From: Pseudomonadota bacterium
Lineage (GTDB): Bacteria > Pseudomonadota > Gammaproteobacteria > Burkholderiales > Burkholderiaceae_C
Direction: 5' to 3'
Length of the DNA stretch: 32,510 nucleotides
Assembly (NCBI GenBank): GCA_023460715.1
Contig: JAEWPH010000138.1
Coordinates: 1 to 32,510 of the forward strand
Under the pieces are notes generated by a model. That model searched no databases. It saw nothing but the letters and a program-made list of their open reading frames with translations, and was not told the DNA's origin. Shown here piece by piece: positions 6,584 through 15,367 of the stretch; within the stretch, counting starts at the first letter, position 1; every line of letters starts with the position of its first letter. A program made the translations under genes and the position numbers.

Positions 6584-6865
6584 TCAATCCTCGACCTTGA
6601 CGCCTTTCCAGAAGGCCACGCGGCCGCGGATGTGCTCGGCGTCGGGCTTGGGGTCCGCGTAGGTCCAGGCCGCGTCCGCGTTCAGCTCGCCGTTGACCAG
6701 CAGCGACAGGTAGGTGGCCTGGCCCTTCCAGGCGCAGGAGGTCTTGTGGTTGCTGAACGTGAAGTGCTCGCGCCGCAGCGAAGCCTCAGGAAAGTAATGG
6801 TTGCCTTCAACGAGCACGGTGTCGTCGCTCTCGGCCAGGGTAGCGCCGTTCCAGGTGGCTTTCAT
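6584..6865 (-). CDS. DUF427 domain protein
   Basis: A 93-residue cytoplasmic protein matches the DUF427 family throughout: MKATWNGATLAESDDTVLVEG, NHYFPEASL, TSCAWKGQATYLSL, and the C-terminal RVAFWKGVKVED. Members are small single-domain proteins whose biochemical role is not established. The start at 6865 is supported by AGGAG about 8 nt upstream, and the longer upstream frame shows no family features. It is transcribed away from the short-chain dehydrogenase gene, leaving a 244-nt divergent intergenic region in which I recognise no certain promoter. Confidence 0.9.
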   Translation of the reverse strand: MKATWNGATLAESDDTVLVEGNHYFPEASLRREHFTFSNHKTSCAWKGQATYLSLLVNGELNADAAWTYADPKPDAEHIRGRVAFWKGVKVED

Positions 6866-7109
6866 TGGAACTCCTTTCTGGGAGGTGGGGAGGGGATGGA
6901 TGCCGCCGCCCATCATGCCCGGTCTGGGTGGCGCAGGCGTGACCTGTGTGGCGGGGGCCGCGCCGGCCGTGCGTCGCGCAGGATGCTGCGCGACACCCTG
7001 CGGCTGCCGTACAGTGGCGCGCGGAGTGGCACGGCGGGCCGCGCAGCCACTGCGGGCCGATACACCGCCTCCACTTACATCACAAATCACAACCCAGGAG
7101 ATCCAAGAC

Positions 7110-8033
7110 ATGTCCCTCGACTTCCAAGGCCGCGTGGCCATCGTGACCGGCGCCGGTGGCGGGCTGGGCCGCCAGCATGCGCTGGCGCTCGCGGCCCGCG
7201 GCGCGAAGGTGCTCGTGAACGATCTGGGCGGCACGGTCGACGGCAGCGGCGGTTCGGTGTCCGCCGCACAGGCCGTGGTGGACGAGATCCGCGCGGCCGG
7301 TGGGCAGGCGCTGGCCAACGGCGCGTCGGTCACCGACTTCGCCGCCGTGCAGGCGATGGTGGCGCAGGCCGTCGATGCCTGGGGCCGCGTGGACATCCTG
7401 GTGAACAACGCCGGCATCCTGCGCGACAAGTCGTTCGCCAAGATGGACATGGACGACTTCCGGCTGGTCGTGGACGTGCACCTGATGGGCGCCGCGCACT
7501 GCTGCAAGGCGGTGTGGGCCCGCATGGTGGAGCAGAAGTACGGCCGCATCGTCATGACGACCTCGTCGACAGGTCTGTACGGCAACTTCGGCCAGGCCAA
7601 CTACGGCGCGGCCAAGCTGGCGCAGGTGGGCCTGATGCAGACGCTGGCCATCGAAGGCGCCAAGCACGGCATCCACGTGAACGCCCTCGCACCCACGGCC
7701 GCCACGCGCATGACGGAAGGCCTCATGCCCGAGGACGTGCTGGCTGCTCTCAAACCCGAAGCGGTGGTGCCCGCGATGCTGGTGCTGGCGCACGAGACCG
7801 CGCCGACGCGCACCATCCTGTGCGCCGGGGCGGGCACCTTCGAAGCCGCGCACATCACGCTGACGCAGGGGGTGCACATCGGCGCGGGCGACGACGCCCC
7901 CGAGCAACTGGCCGCCCGCCTGGGCGAGGTGGTGGACCGCGCGGGCGATACGGTGCCGGCCAGCGGAGCGGCGCAGGGCACGAACGAGGTGGGCAAGGCG
8001 CTCGCTGCCCGCACGCCGCGCGCTATACCGTAA
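7110..8033 (+). CDS. Short-chain dehydrogenase, MFE-2-like 3-hydroxyacyl-CoA dehydrogenase type
   Basis: This is a 307-residue Rossmann-fold SDR. The cofactor motif TGAGGGLG (13-20) and NNAG (99-102) are present, and the catalytic residues are S152, Y165 and K169 in TSSTGLYGNFGQANYGAAK. The segment VLVNDLGGTVDGSGGS after the second strand and the YGNFGQANY loop are typical of the dehydrogenase part of peroxisomal multifunctional enzyme type 2. The likely reaction is therefore NAD-dependent oxidation of a 3-hydroxyacyl-CoA. It has a C-terminal extension of about 55 residues beyond a minimal FabG-type SDR. AGGAG lies 9 nt before the ATG. No other beta-oxidation gene is adjacent. Confidence 0.9.
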   Translation: MSLDFQGRVAIVTGAGGGLGRQHALALAARGAKVLVNDLGGTVDGSGGSVSAAQAVVDEIRAAGGQALANGASVTDFAAVQAMVAQAVDAWGRVDILVNNAGILRDKSFAKMDMDDFRLVVDVHLMGAAHCCKAVWARMVEQKYGRIVMTTSSTGLYGNFGQANYGAAKLAQVGLMQTLAIEGAKHGIHVNALAPTAATRMTEGLMPEDVLAALKPEAVVPAMLVLAHETAPTRTILCAGAGTFEAAHITLTQGVHIGAGDDAPEQLAARLGEVVDRAGDTVPASGAAQGTNEVGKALAARTPRAIP

Positions 8034-8104
8034 ACGGCACGGGCAGGCGCGCGGACGGCCAAAGTGCCCTGTGATCCGGCCAGCGCTTGACGGGGCGCCG
8101 GGCA

Positions 8105-8118
8105 GCCGGGCGCCCGGC
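8105..8118. repeat. 14-bp perfect palindrome after the SDR gene
   Basis: GCCGGGC-GCCCGGC lies between the SDR stop (8033) and gshA (8163), about 72 nt after the stop. It could fold in RNA and weakly terminate SDR transcription, but no T-run follows, so this is only a candidate. Confidence 0.3.
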
Positions 8119-8162
8119 GTGCTAAGTTCCGGCCCCACAAGAGATGGATCGGCAATAAACAC

Positions 8163-9698
8163 ATGAGCAAACTGCACGAGCGCATCCAAGCGCAGCCCCC
8201 CGAGCGCCTGGCCGGCATCCGCCGCGGCATCGAAAAGGAAGGCCTGCGCGTGCTGCCTGGCGGCGGGCTTGCGCTCACGCCGCATCCGCCGGCCCTGGGG
8301 TCCGCGCTGACGCATCCCCATATCACCACCGACTATTCGGAATCGCAGATCGAGCTGATCACCGGAGCCCACCGGAGCGTGCAGGCCAGCCTGGACGAGC
8401 TCACCGCCACGCACCAGTTCGTCTACCGCGTGCTCCAGCAGCAACAGCCCGGGGGCGAGATGCTCTGGGTGTCCAGCATGCCCTGCGGACTGCCCACCGA
8501 CGAGACCATTCCGCTGGCGCGCTACGGCGCATCCAACGTGGGCCGGGCCAAGAGCGTGTACCGCATGGGGCTGGGCCACCGCTACGGGCGGCGCATGCAG
8601 ACGATCTCGGGCGTGCACTACAACTGGTCGCTGCCCGGCGTGACGAGCGAGGAGTACTTCGCGCTGATCCGCAATTTCCGCCGGCAGGCCTTCGTGCTGC
8701 TGTATCTGTTTGGTGCCTCGCCGGCGCTGTGCCCCTGTTTCGTGGCCGGCCGCGAGCATGCGCTGCAGCCGCTCGGCACCGGCCAGCATGCGCTGTACCT
8801 GCCGCACGCCACCTCGCTGCGCATGGGGCGCCTGGGCTACCAGAGCGATGCGCAGGCGACGCTGGCCGTGAGCTACAACGGGCTGGAAGGCTACGCGCGC
8901 TCGCTGTACGAGGCGCTGACGCGGCCGTACCCGGCCTACGAAGCCGTCGGCGTGCTCAATCCGGGCGGCGAATACAACCAGCTGGGCACCAGCCTGCTGC
9001 AGATCGAGAACGAGTTCTACGGCACCATCCGCCCCAAGCGCACGGTGCGCAGCGGAGAGCGCCCGCTCGACGCCCTGCACGAGCGCGGCGTGGAGTACGT
9101 GGAGGTGCGTCTCATGGACCTCGACCCTTTCGCTTCCGTCGGCATCACCGCGCAGACGATGCGCCTCCTCGACGTCTTCCTGCTGCACTGCCTGCTGTCG
9201 GACAGCCCTCTGGACACGCCGCAGGAGATTGCCGAGCTCAAGCGCAACCAGCACCTGGCCGCCGAGCGCGGCCGCGAGCCTGGGCTGCGCCTGCAGCGGG
9301 GGGGCGAGAGCATTGTCCTGGCCGACTGGGCTGCCGAGGTGCTGGCCGAATGCGTGCCCCTGGCCGCCGCGCTGGACAAGGCCCAGGGCGGCGACGCCCA
9401 TGCAGCCGCACTGGAGCAGGCGAGGGCGCTCGTGGCTGCGCCCGAGCAGACGCCGTCGGCCCGCGTGCTGGCCGAACTGCAGGGCCGCCACGCCGACAGC
9501 TTCACCGCGTTCGCGCTGCACCGGGCCGAGGTCGCCCGGGACGATCTTCTGGCGCTGCCCTGGAGCGATGCCCAGCAGCGTCAGTTCGCGGCCTTGGCTG
9601 AGCAATCGCTGGCCGATCAGAAGGCCATCGAAGCGGCCGACTCCCTGCCGTTCGAGGCCTGGCGCCAGCAGTACATGGCCATCCGCCCCTTGGCTTGA
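8163..9698 (+). CDS. gshA: Glutamate-cysteine ligase (gamma-glutamylcysteine synthetase)
   Basis: GshA catalyses the ATP-dependent joining of glutamate and cysteine, the first and rate-limiting step of glutathione synthesis. The 511-residue length matches the proteobacterial type 1 family (E. coli 518). Conserved segments include RRGIEKEGLRV (20-30, acidic metal/ATP ligands), TTDYSESQIELIT (55-67), SSMPCGLP (104-111), ISGVHYNWSLP (148-158), and LDPFASVGI in the C-terminal half. gshB is not in the window. The ribosome-binding site is weak. A downstream hairpin separates it from the membrane protein gene. Confidence 0.95.
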   Translation: MSKLHERIQAQPPERLAGIRRGIEKEGLRVLPGGGLALTPHPPALGSALTHPHITTDYSESQIELITGAHRSVQASLDELTATHQFVYRVLQQQQPGGEMLWVSSMPCGLPTDETIPLARYGASNVGRAKSVYRMGLGHRYGRRMQTISGVHYNWSLPGVTSEEYFALIRNFRRQAFVLLYLFGASPALCPCFVAGREHALQPLGTGQHALYLPHATSLRMGRLGYQSDAQATLAVSYNGLEGYARSLYEALTRPYPAYEAVGVLNPGGEYNQLGTSLLQIENEFYGTIRPKRTVRSGERPLDALHERGVEYVEVRLMDLDPFASVGITAQTMRLLDVFLLHCLLSDSPLDTPQEIAELKRNQHLAAERGREPGLRLQRGGESIVLADWAAEVLAECVPLAAALDKAQGGDAHAAALEQARALVAAPEQTPSARVLAELQGRHADSFTAFALHRAEVARDDLLALPWSDAQQRQFAALAEQSLADQKAIEAADSLPFEAWRQQYMAIRPLA

Positions 9699-9722
9699 GC
9701 GGGGGGCGACGTGGCCAGGTGA

Positions 9723-9753
9723 TCAGGACCGTCGCGCAAGAAACCGGTCCTGA
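9723..9753 (+). terminator. Candidate stem-loop after gshA
   Basis: TCAGGACCG (9723-9731) and CGGTCCTGA (9745-9753) form a perfect 9-bp inverted repeat with a 13-nt loop, 25 nt after the gshA stop. No T-run follows, so it may be a Rho-dependent or attenuating structure rather than an intrinsic terminator. Confidence 0.35.
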
Positions 9754-9825
9754 GCCTGCGGCCTACGCAGTGCATCGCTGGTGCGCCGCTTGTGCCACCG
9801 GGGCCGCCATCGCACACTGCCTTCC

Positions 9826-12051
9826 GTGAATCCGTTGCCTCTTCGTTCCTCCGTGCGCAGCCGGCTGCGTGCCGCCATGCGCGTGGCGCTGAGCCACTAC
9901 GTCGCCAATGGCATCTCGGTGGCCGTCGGGCTGATGCTCATCTCTGCCCTGGTGCATGTGCTGTTCGGTGCCGCGGCCGCCTCGGCGGCGTCGGTGGGGG
10001 TGATCGTCACCGCGCCGCCGGACCTGCCGGGGCCGCGCCGCGGCAAATTCCTGCAGATGCTGCCGGCGCCGTTGCTGGGGCTGCCGCTGTTCCTGGGCGT
10101 GCAGTTGCTGCAGGACCAGCCGCTGGCCCTGGGAGCGCTGATCGTGCCGGCCACCTTCGTGTCCTTTCTGGCGATGGCTTGGGGCCGGCGCGGCATTCCG
10201 ATCGCGGTGGCGCTGATGTTCTCGGCCCTGTTCTCGATGGCAGTACCCGCGCACGAAGGGCCGGGCGCGCTCGACGCGTCCTTGCGCACCACAGGCTACT
10301 TCGGCCTGGGCGCAGGCCTGTACGTGCTGTACAGCGTGCTTGCCCATCTGGCGCTCAACGGGCGCTACCGCGTGCAGCTGGTGGCCGACGCGCTGCTGGC
10401 GCTGGCGGCGCTGATGCGCGTGCAGATGCGCCAGTTCGGCACCACGGGCCGCGGGGGCGATGGTGCCGCGGGCCGGCCGCTGACGGGGGAGCTGTTGAGC
10501 CGCCACGCGGCCCTGGCGGACCAGTTGCAGTCGGCGCGCGACGTGGTGCTGGAATCGCCCCGGACGCCGCGGCGCCAGCGGCTGGCCGGCATGCTGGTGC
10601 TGGTGCTGGAGATGCGCGACCACCTGCTGGCCTGCGAGCTCGACCTGGATACGCTGCAGGCCCACCCCGGGCAGGCTCCCGTGCTGCTGGGTCTGCAGGC
10701 GCTGCTGCGCGAGATGGCCCGTGATGTGGCGCGCCTGGCCGACGCCCTGCTGCTGGGCCGCACGCCGCAGCCGGTGCCCGATCGGCGCGCCCGGCTGGCC
10801 GAGCTGCGCTGGTCTGCCGATGCCGGCCTGCCACCGGCCCAGGGAAGCGGGCCTTCGCCGCAGTTGCTGGCCCGGGCACTGGCCGACCGCATGGGGCACA
10901 TCGGCGACGAACTGCAGCGGCTGGTGGCCCTGGCGCGCGGAACGGCCGAGCCCAACCTGGCCGTGGTGCGCGCCAACTGGCAGATGTTCGTGAGCCCCAC
11001 GGCCTGGTCGTGGCAGCCCTTCGCCGGCCTGTGGCGGTGGGATGCGCCGCCGCTGCGCCACGCGCTGCGGGCGTCCCTGGCCATCGGCACCGGCTATGCC
11101 GTGTCGCTCGCACTGCCCTGGGGCACCCATGCGTACTGGATCCTGCTGACCATCGTGGTGGTGCTGCGCGGCAGCCTGGCGCAGACGCTGGAGCGGCGCA
11201 ACGCCCGCGTGGCCGGCACGCTCCTGGGCTGCGTGCTGGCGCTGGGCGTGCTCTCCGCGCACTTTTCGCCGCTGGCGCTGATCGCCTGCCTGACGCTGGC
11301 CCAGGCCGTGGCGCATGGTTTTGCGGTGCGGCGTTACCTCGTCACCGCCGTGGCGGCCACGGTGCTGGGGCTGGTGCAGTCGCACATGCTGAACCACGGC
11401 GTGAGCACGACCTTCGCGCTGTTCGAGCGGATGGCCGATACGCTGATCGGCACGGGCATCGCCTGGGCGTGCAGCTATGTGCTCCCGTCGTGGGAGCGGT
11501 CGCAGATTCCGGCGCTGGTCGCCCGCACGGTGGCGGCCCAGGCGCGGCATGCGCGCGTGGCGCTGGCGCTGGGCCAGCTGCAGGCGGTGGACAACGCCCC
11601 TGAGCTGGCCTGGCGCCTGGCGCGGCGCGAGGCCTACGACAGCCTGTCCGCCCTGGTGCAGGCCACCGGCCGCTCGCTCAGGGAGCCCCGCGCGGTGCGG
11701 CCACCGGTCGCCACGCTGGAACGCCTGCAGGCCCATTGCTACCAGCTGCTGGCCCAGCTCACGGCGGTCAAGACCATGCTGCTGCTGCGCCGGGGGCGGC
11801 TGCAGCCCGAGCGGGTGGAGGGCCCGCTGGCGCACGCGGCCGAACGCATCGACGCCGTGCTCACCGGGGCCCACCCTGCGGCTCCGTTGGACGGTGACCG
11901 GCGGCGCGCCGTGGCGGCGGGGCCCGAGCCGCTGCCGGACCCGTTCGAGCACGATCTCCATCCGTGGCTGCTGCGCCGGCTGGCGCTGGCCGAGACGCTG
12001 GCGGCCGATCTGCGCGCCGACGCCGATGAGGTGCGCTGCCGATTCCTCTGA
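9826..12051 (+). CDS. FUSC-family inner-membrane protein (aromatic-acid exporter-like)
   Basis: The product has about 741 residues and duplicated architecture. An N-terminal set of about six membrane helices is followed by a cytoplasmic helical region. A second set begins near WRWDAPPLRHALRASLAIGTGYAVSLALPWGTH and includes ILLTIVVVLRGSLAQTLERRNARVAGTLLG, the classic FUSC (fusaric-acid-resistance-like) motif. A long C-terminal cytoplasmic domain follows. Relatives (YccS/YhfK, AaeB) are linked to export of aromatic carboxylates or remain uncharacterised. No membrane-fusion protein or outer-membrane factor is adjacent, which fits the stand-alone YccS-like type. The start is uncertain: GTG at 9826 was chosen, with GTG at 9781 and ATG at 9877 as alternatives. 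Confidence 0.85.
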   Translation: MNPLPLRSSVRSRLRAAMRVALSHYVANGISVAVGLMLISALVHVLFGAAAASAASVGVIVTAPPDLPGPRRGKFLQMLPAPLLGLPLFLGVQLLQDQPLALGALIVPATFVSFLAMAWGRRGIPIAVALMFSALFSMAVPAHEGPGALDASLRTTGYFGLGAGLYVLYSVLAHLALNGRYRVQLVADALLALAALMRVQMRQFGTTGRGGDGAAGRPLTGELLSRHAALADQLQSARDVVLESPRTPRRQRLAGMLVLVLEMRDHLLACELDLDTLQAHPGQAPVLLGLQALLREMARDVARLADALLLGRTPQPVPDRRARLAELRWSADAGLPPAQGSGPSPQLLARALADRMGHIGDELQRLVALARGTAEPNLAVVRANWQMFVSPTAWSWQPFAGLWRWDAPPLRHALRASLAIGTGYAVSLALPWGTHAYWILLTIVVVLRGSLAQTLERRNARVAGTLLGCVLALGVLSAHFSPLALIACLTLAQAVAHGFAVRRYLVTAVAATVLGLVQSHMLNHGVSTTFALFERMADTLIGTGIAWACSYVLPSWERSQIPALVARTVAAQARHARVALALGQLQAVDNAPELAWRLARREAYDSLSALVQATGRSLREPRAVRPPVATLERLQAHCYQLLAQLTAVKTMLLLRRGRLQPERVEGPLAHAAERIDAVLTGAHPAAPLDGDRRRAVAAGPEPLPDPFEHDLHPWLLRRLALAETLAADLRADADEVRCRFL

Positions 12052-12176
12052 ATCGGCGGGAGCCGGGGCCGGGTGGCACGGGGCGCCCGATCCCTCGGCC
12101 AAGTGGCGTGGGCCGTGCCCAATGCCCTCCCTGCATGGGCAGTGGGTGGTTATCGGCGAACCGCCCTGGCGCGCGT

Positions 12177-13487
12177 TCAGCGCTCCTTGCCCATCACCAT
12201 GTCGGGCAGCGCGGTGACGATCTCGGGGAAGGCGGTGATCAGCGCGATGCACACCACCAGGCACAGGAAGAACGGAATGGCGGCCTTGGCGATGAGGGTG
12301 CTGTCCTTGCCCGTCATGTTCTGCAGCACGAAGAGGTTGAAGCCGACCGGCGGCGTGACCTCGGCGATCTCGACCAGCAGCACGATGAAGATGCCGAACC
12401 AGATCAGGTCGAACCCGGCCTTCTGGATCATGGGCAGTACGACGGCGCTGGTCAGCACGATCATGCTGATGCCGTCCAGCGCCGTGCCGAGGATCAGGTA
12501 GACGATGGTCAGCACGCCGATGAGGGCGAAGGGCGACAGGTTCATGGCATTGACCCATTCCGCCAGTTCGCGCGGAATGCCGGTGAAGGCCATGGTCTTG
12601 GTCAGGAAGGCAGCGCCGGCCAGGATGAACATGATCATGCAGCTGGTGCGCGTGGTGCTCATCAGCCCTTCGCTGAAGTTCTTCCAGGTGAGCGACCGGC
12701 TCCACAGCGCCAGGCCCAGCGAGCCCACCACGCCGAAGGCCGCGCACTCGGTGGCCGTCGCGTAGCCGGCCACCAGCACCCACACGATGAAGACGATGAG
12801 CACCGCCACGGGAATCAGGTTGCCCGACTGGCGGATCTTCTGGGCGAACGTGGTGGGTGCGTCGGCCGGCGGGACCTTGTCCGGGTTGCGCAGGCTCCAC
12901 CAGCCGATGTAGCCGGAGAACAGCAGCATCAGCAGCAGGCCGGGCAGGAAGCCGGCCAGGAAGATGCGGATGATGGATGCGTCGGCCGCGACGGCGTACA
13001 CCACCATGGTGATCGACGGCGGAATCAGAATGCCCAGCGTGCCCGCCGTGGCCAGCGAGCCCAGCGCCATGCGCTCGTCGTAGCCGCGCTTGAGCAGTTC
13101 CGGCAGGGCCACCTTGCTGATGGTGGCGCAGGTGGCAGCCGAGGAGCCGGACACCGAGCCGAAGATGCCGCAGCCCAGGATGGTGGTGTGCATCAGCCGG
13201 CCGGGAATGCGGTTGAGCCAGGGGCGCAGGCCCTCGAACATCTCTTCGCTGAGCTTGGTGCGAAAGAGGATCTCCCCCATCCAGATGAACAGCGGGAGGG
13301 CGGCCAGCTCCCAGCTGGCGTTGCTCTCCCAGAAGGCCGAGAACAGGTTCTTGCCCGGTTGGGTCGAGGTGAAGAAGGCCTGGCCGACCCAGCCGCAGAT
13401 GGCCAGCGTCATGGCGATCCACACGCCGCCGGCCAGCAGCACGATCATCAGCAGCAACAGGATGCCGCCCACCATCAGGATATCCAT
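12177..13487 (-). CDS. dctM: TRAP transporter large permease (DctM)
   Basis: DctM is the ion-coupled transport subunit of a tripartite ATP-independent periplasmic transporter. The 436-residue length is typical, with about 12 to 13 hydrophobic segments. Family motifs are ALPLFIWMGEIL (about 63-74), GCGIFGSVSGSSAATCATI (about 105-123), and LATAGTLGILIPPSITMVVY (about 144-163). It is last in the dctP-dctQ-dctM order. A 145-nt gap to dctQ is larger than usual for this operon type and contains no recognisable gene. The convergent interval 12052-12176 towards the FUSC gene shows no clear terminator. Confidence 0.95.
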   Translation of the reverse strand: MDILMVGGILLLLMIVLLAGGVWIAMTLAICGWVGQAFFTSTQPGKNLFSAFWESNASWELAALPLFIWMGEILFRTKLSEEMFEGLRPWLNRIPGRLMHTTILGCGIFGSVSGSSAATCATISKVALPELLKRGYDERMALGSLATAGTLGILIPPSITMVVYAVAADASIIRIFLAGFLPGLLLMLLFSGYIGWWSLRNPDKVPPADAPTTFAQKIRQSGNLIPVAVLIVFIVWVLVAGYATATECAAFGVVGSLGLALWSRSLTWKNFSEGLMSTTRTSCMIMFILAGAAFLTKTMAFTGIPRELAEWVNAMNLSPFALIGVLTIVYLILGTALDGISMIVLTSAVVLPMIQKAGFDLIWFGIFIVLLVEIAEVTPPVGFNLFVLQNMTGKDSTLIAKAAIPFFLCLVVCIALITAFPEIVTALPDMVMGKER

Positions 13488-13633
13488 GGGGAACTTTCGA
13501 AGCCTAGGGAGAGGAGGGGATCAGGCGCAAGCTGCTCCGCAGTCCTGCCGTGCGGGTGCCGCAGTGGACAACGCATGGCCCGCGCGCTGCCGGGTGCGGG
13601 AGCGTGACAGACCGGGCCATGGGGGCGCCATGC

Positions 13634-14188
13634 TCAGATGTCGGAGGAGAAGTCTCCGCGTGCGTGCCGCTCCTCGACCTCGCGCACGAAGGTGGGCACG
13701 CCGCCGCGCAGCACGATGACGAATTCATCCACCACGGCCACCAGCAGCAGCACGGAGCCGATGGCGAAGCTCAGCTGCGGAATCCACATCGGCAGAGGCA
13801 GCAGCCCTTGGGCGATGTCGTTGAATTCCCAGCTCTCGTAGGTGAACAGGCACGCCGACCACGCCAGGTACGCCACCGCCACCGAGCCAATGGCCAGGCT
13901 CACCACCTCGAACTGCCGCCGTCGCCGCGGGGGCAGCTTCTCCAGCAGCAGGGTGACGCGCACGAAGTCACCGTGCTTGAAGGCGTGTGCCATGGCGAAG
14001 AAGGCAGCGGCGGCGCAGAACCACGCCACCACGTCGTTCAGCGCGCCGGTGCGCACGCCCATCTCGCGCAGCACGCTCTGGGCGATCATCAGCACGCAGA
14101 TGAGTGCGACGAACACGGCGCCCAGGGCGCCGGCGCCGAGATAGAGGCGGTCAAGAAAGCGGCGCATCGTCAGCGTCCGTCGCGTCAC
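13634..14188 (-). CDS. dctQ: TRAP transporter small permease (DctQ)
   Basis: This is the four-helix small membrane subunit of the TRAP transporter, 184 residues. Hydrophobic segments lie at about 16-38, 52-70, 92-115 and 135-160, and the family's second-helix region reads NDVVAWFCAAAAFFAMAHAFKHGDFVRVTLLLEKLP. GTG at 14188 overlaps the dctP stop as GTGA, suggesting translational coupling. ATG at 14167 (MRRFLDRLYLG) is the alternative start. It partners with DctM to form the membrane complex that receives solute from DctP. Confidence 0.92.
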   Translation of the reverse strand: MTRRTLTMRRFLDRLYLGAGALGAVFVALICVLMIAQSVLREMGVRTGALNDVVAWFCAAAAFFAMAHAFKHGDFVRVTLLLEKLPPRRRRQFEVVSLAIGSVAVAYLAWSACLFTYESWEFNDIAQGLLPLPMWIPQLSFAIGSVLLLVAVVDEFVIVLRGGVPTFVREVEERHARGDFSSDI

Positions 14189-15180
14189 TTGGCCGGCGCG
14201 GACTTGCGGTACGCGGCGACGATGGCCTCGCCGTCGGGGCCGGCCTTCTTGAGCCAGTCGGCCAGCATGATGTCGCCGACCTGGCGCATGTCCGCCACCA
14301 GCTTGGGCGAGGGCGGCAGGATCTTCATGCCCTTCTCGGTCAGGGCCTTCTTGTACCAGTCATTCTTCTCGGCGCTGACCTTCCAGCCGCGCGCCTCGGC
14401 CTCGGCCGCCGCCTTGAGCAGGCCGTCCTGCGCGGGCTTGTCGAGCGCGTCGAATGCCTTCTTGCTGACGATGACCGCGTTCTTGGGCAGCCAGGCCTGC
14501 GTGTCGTAGAAGTACTTGATGCTCTCGTAGAGCTTGCTGTCGTACCCGGTGGAGCCCGACGTCATCATCGACTCGACCACGCCGGTCGCCATGGCCTGGG
14601 ACAGTTCCGCGGCCTGGATGGTGACGGGTTGCGCGCCGATCAGTTCGGCGATCTTGGCCGTGGCGGGGCTGTAGGCGCGCCATTTGATGCCGCGCAGGTC
14701 GGCCACCGAGGCCAGTTCCTTCTTGGCGTAGATACCCTGCGGCGGCCAGGCCACGGTGTACAGCAGGCGCAGGCCCTGGGCATTGAGCAGCTTCTCCAGC
14801 ACGGGCTTCTGCGCGTCGTACAGGCGCTTGGAGTCCGCGTACGAGGTGGCAAGGAAGGGAATGCCGTCGGCGCCGAAGATGGGGTTCTCGTTCTCGAAGT
14901 TGGGCAGCAGGATTTCCCCCGCAGGCGCCTGGCCGCCCTGCACGGCGCGCTTGATCTCGTTGGCCTTGAACAGCGAGGCGTTGGCGTGCACGGTGATCTT
15001 GAGCTTGCCGCTGGTGGCCGCGTCCACGTCCTTGGCGAACTGCTGCAGGTTCTCGGTGTGGAAGTTGGTGATCGGGTAGGCGGACGCCAGGTCCCACTTG
15101 GTCTGGGCCATGGCCGAGGGCACGCCCAGGCTGCCGGCCAGACCGATGGCGAGCAGGGAGAGGGTTCTACGCTTCATCAT
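14185..15180 (-). CDS. dctP: TRAP transporter substrate-binding protein (DctP)
   Basis: This is a periplasmic solute-binding protein of 331 residues. A signal peptide is evident: MMKRR, a hydrophobic core, then PSAMA with cleavage after about residue 25. The DctP signature GIKWRAYSPATAKIAELIGA contains Arg168, the residue that binds the ligand carboxylate in most family members, so the cargo is probably an organic acid. The exact ligand cannot be read from sequence. The start at 15180 is backed by GGAG about 9 nt upstream, and the longer frame upstream is rejected. It is divergent from the MarR-like regulator gene across a 187-nt region with tandem operator-like motifs. Confidence 0.95.
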   Translation of the reverse strand: MMKRRTLSLLAIGLAGSLGVPSAMAQTKWDLASAYPITNFHTENLQQFAKDVDAATSGKLKITVHANASLFKANEIKRAVQGGQAPAGEILLPNFENENPIFGADGIPFLATSYADSKRLYDAQKPVLEKLLNAQGLRLLYTVAWPPQGIYAKKELASVADLRGIKWRAYSPATAKIAELIGAQPVTIQAAELSQAMATGVVESMMTSGSTGYDSKLYESIKYFYDTQAWLPKNAVIVSKKAFDALDKPAQDGLLKAAAEAEARGWKVSAEKNDWYKKALTEKGMKILPPSPKLVADMRQVGDIMLADWLKKAGPDGEAIVAAYRKSAPAK

Positions 15181-15270
15181 CTTGGGTACTCCACAGTGGT
15201 TGGGACGTTCGCTTCCGCGACGGACTGTAAGCCGGGGTGGGCCGGCACGGCCTAGGGGCTTTACCTGTGT

Positions 15271-15292
15271 GTCGACAAATCGCCGGCAAATC
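15271..15292. promoter_or_regulatory. Tandem 11-bp motif, likely regulator-binding site
   Basis: Two abutting 11-mers, GTCGACAAATC (15271-15281) and GCCGGCAAATC (15282-15292), fit one consensus GYCGRCAAATC and lie one helical turn apart. They sit in the divergent region between dctP and the MarR-like gene, just upstream of a strong -10-like TACAAT. Close variants occur in the other divergent region of this gene cluster (17850-17860 and, inverted, 17887-17897). Binding by the MarR-like protein is an inference. Confidence 0.5.
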
Positions 15293-15312
15293 ATCGGGGT
15301 GCTGCCTACAAT
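15284..15312 (+). promoter_or_regulatory. Candidate promoter of the MarR-like gene
   Basis: TACAAT at 15307-15312 matches five of six bases of the sigma-70 -10 consensus. The -35 region about 17 nt upstream is poor (CGGCAA/CCGGCA) and overlaps the second copy of the 11-bp motif. A regulator bound there would block or assist RNA polymerase, consistent with autoregulation. Predicted transcription would start about 48 nt before the ATG at 15368. Confidence 0.4.
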
Positions 15313-15367
15313 CAGTCGGCATGCACAAGCCATGCCAGCACCGTGTTCCAAGAAGGGGATTCCTGCC

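Noticed and set aside
6133..6600. A 155-codon plus-strand frame with a repeated YPHDCPA-x-AGIT motif across the repeat array
   Set aside because: The repeated peptide follows from 135- and 216-bp spacings that happen to be multiples of three. Codon composition is unlike the surrounding genes, there is no good ribosome-binding site, and a different frame gives the better-signalled short peptides.
9763..13422. A 1219-codon minus-strand frame opposite the FUSC gene and running through dctM in another frame
   Set aside because: It has low-complexity composition typical of a shadow frame, and both real genes show membrane-protein family motifs.
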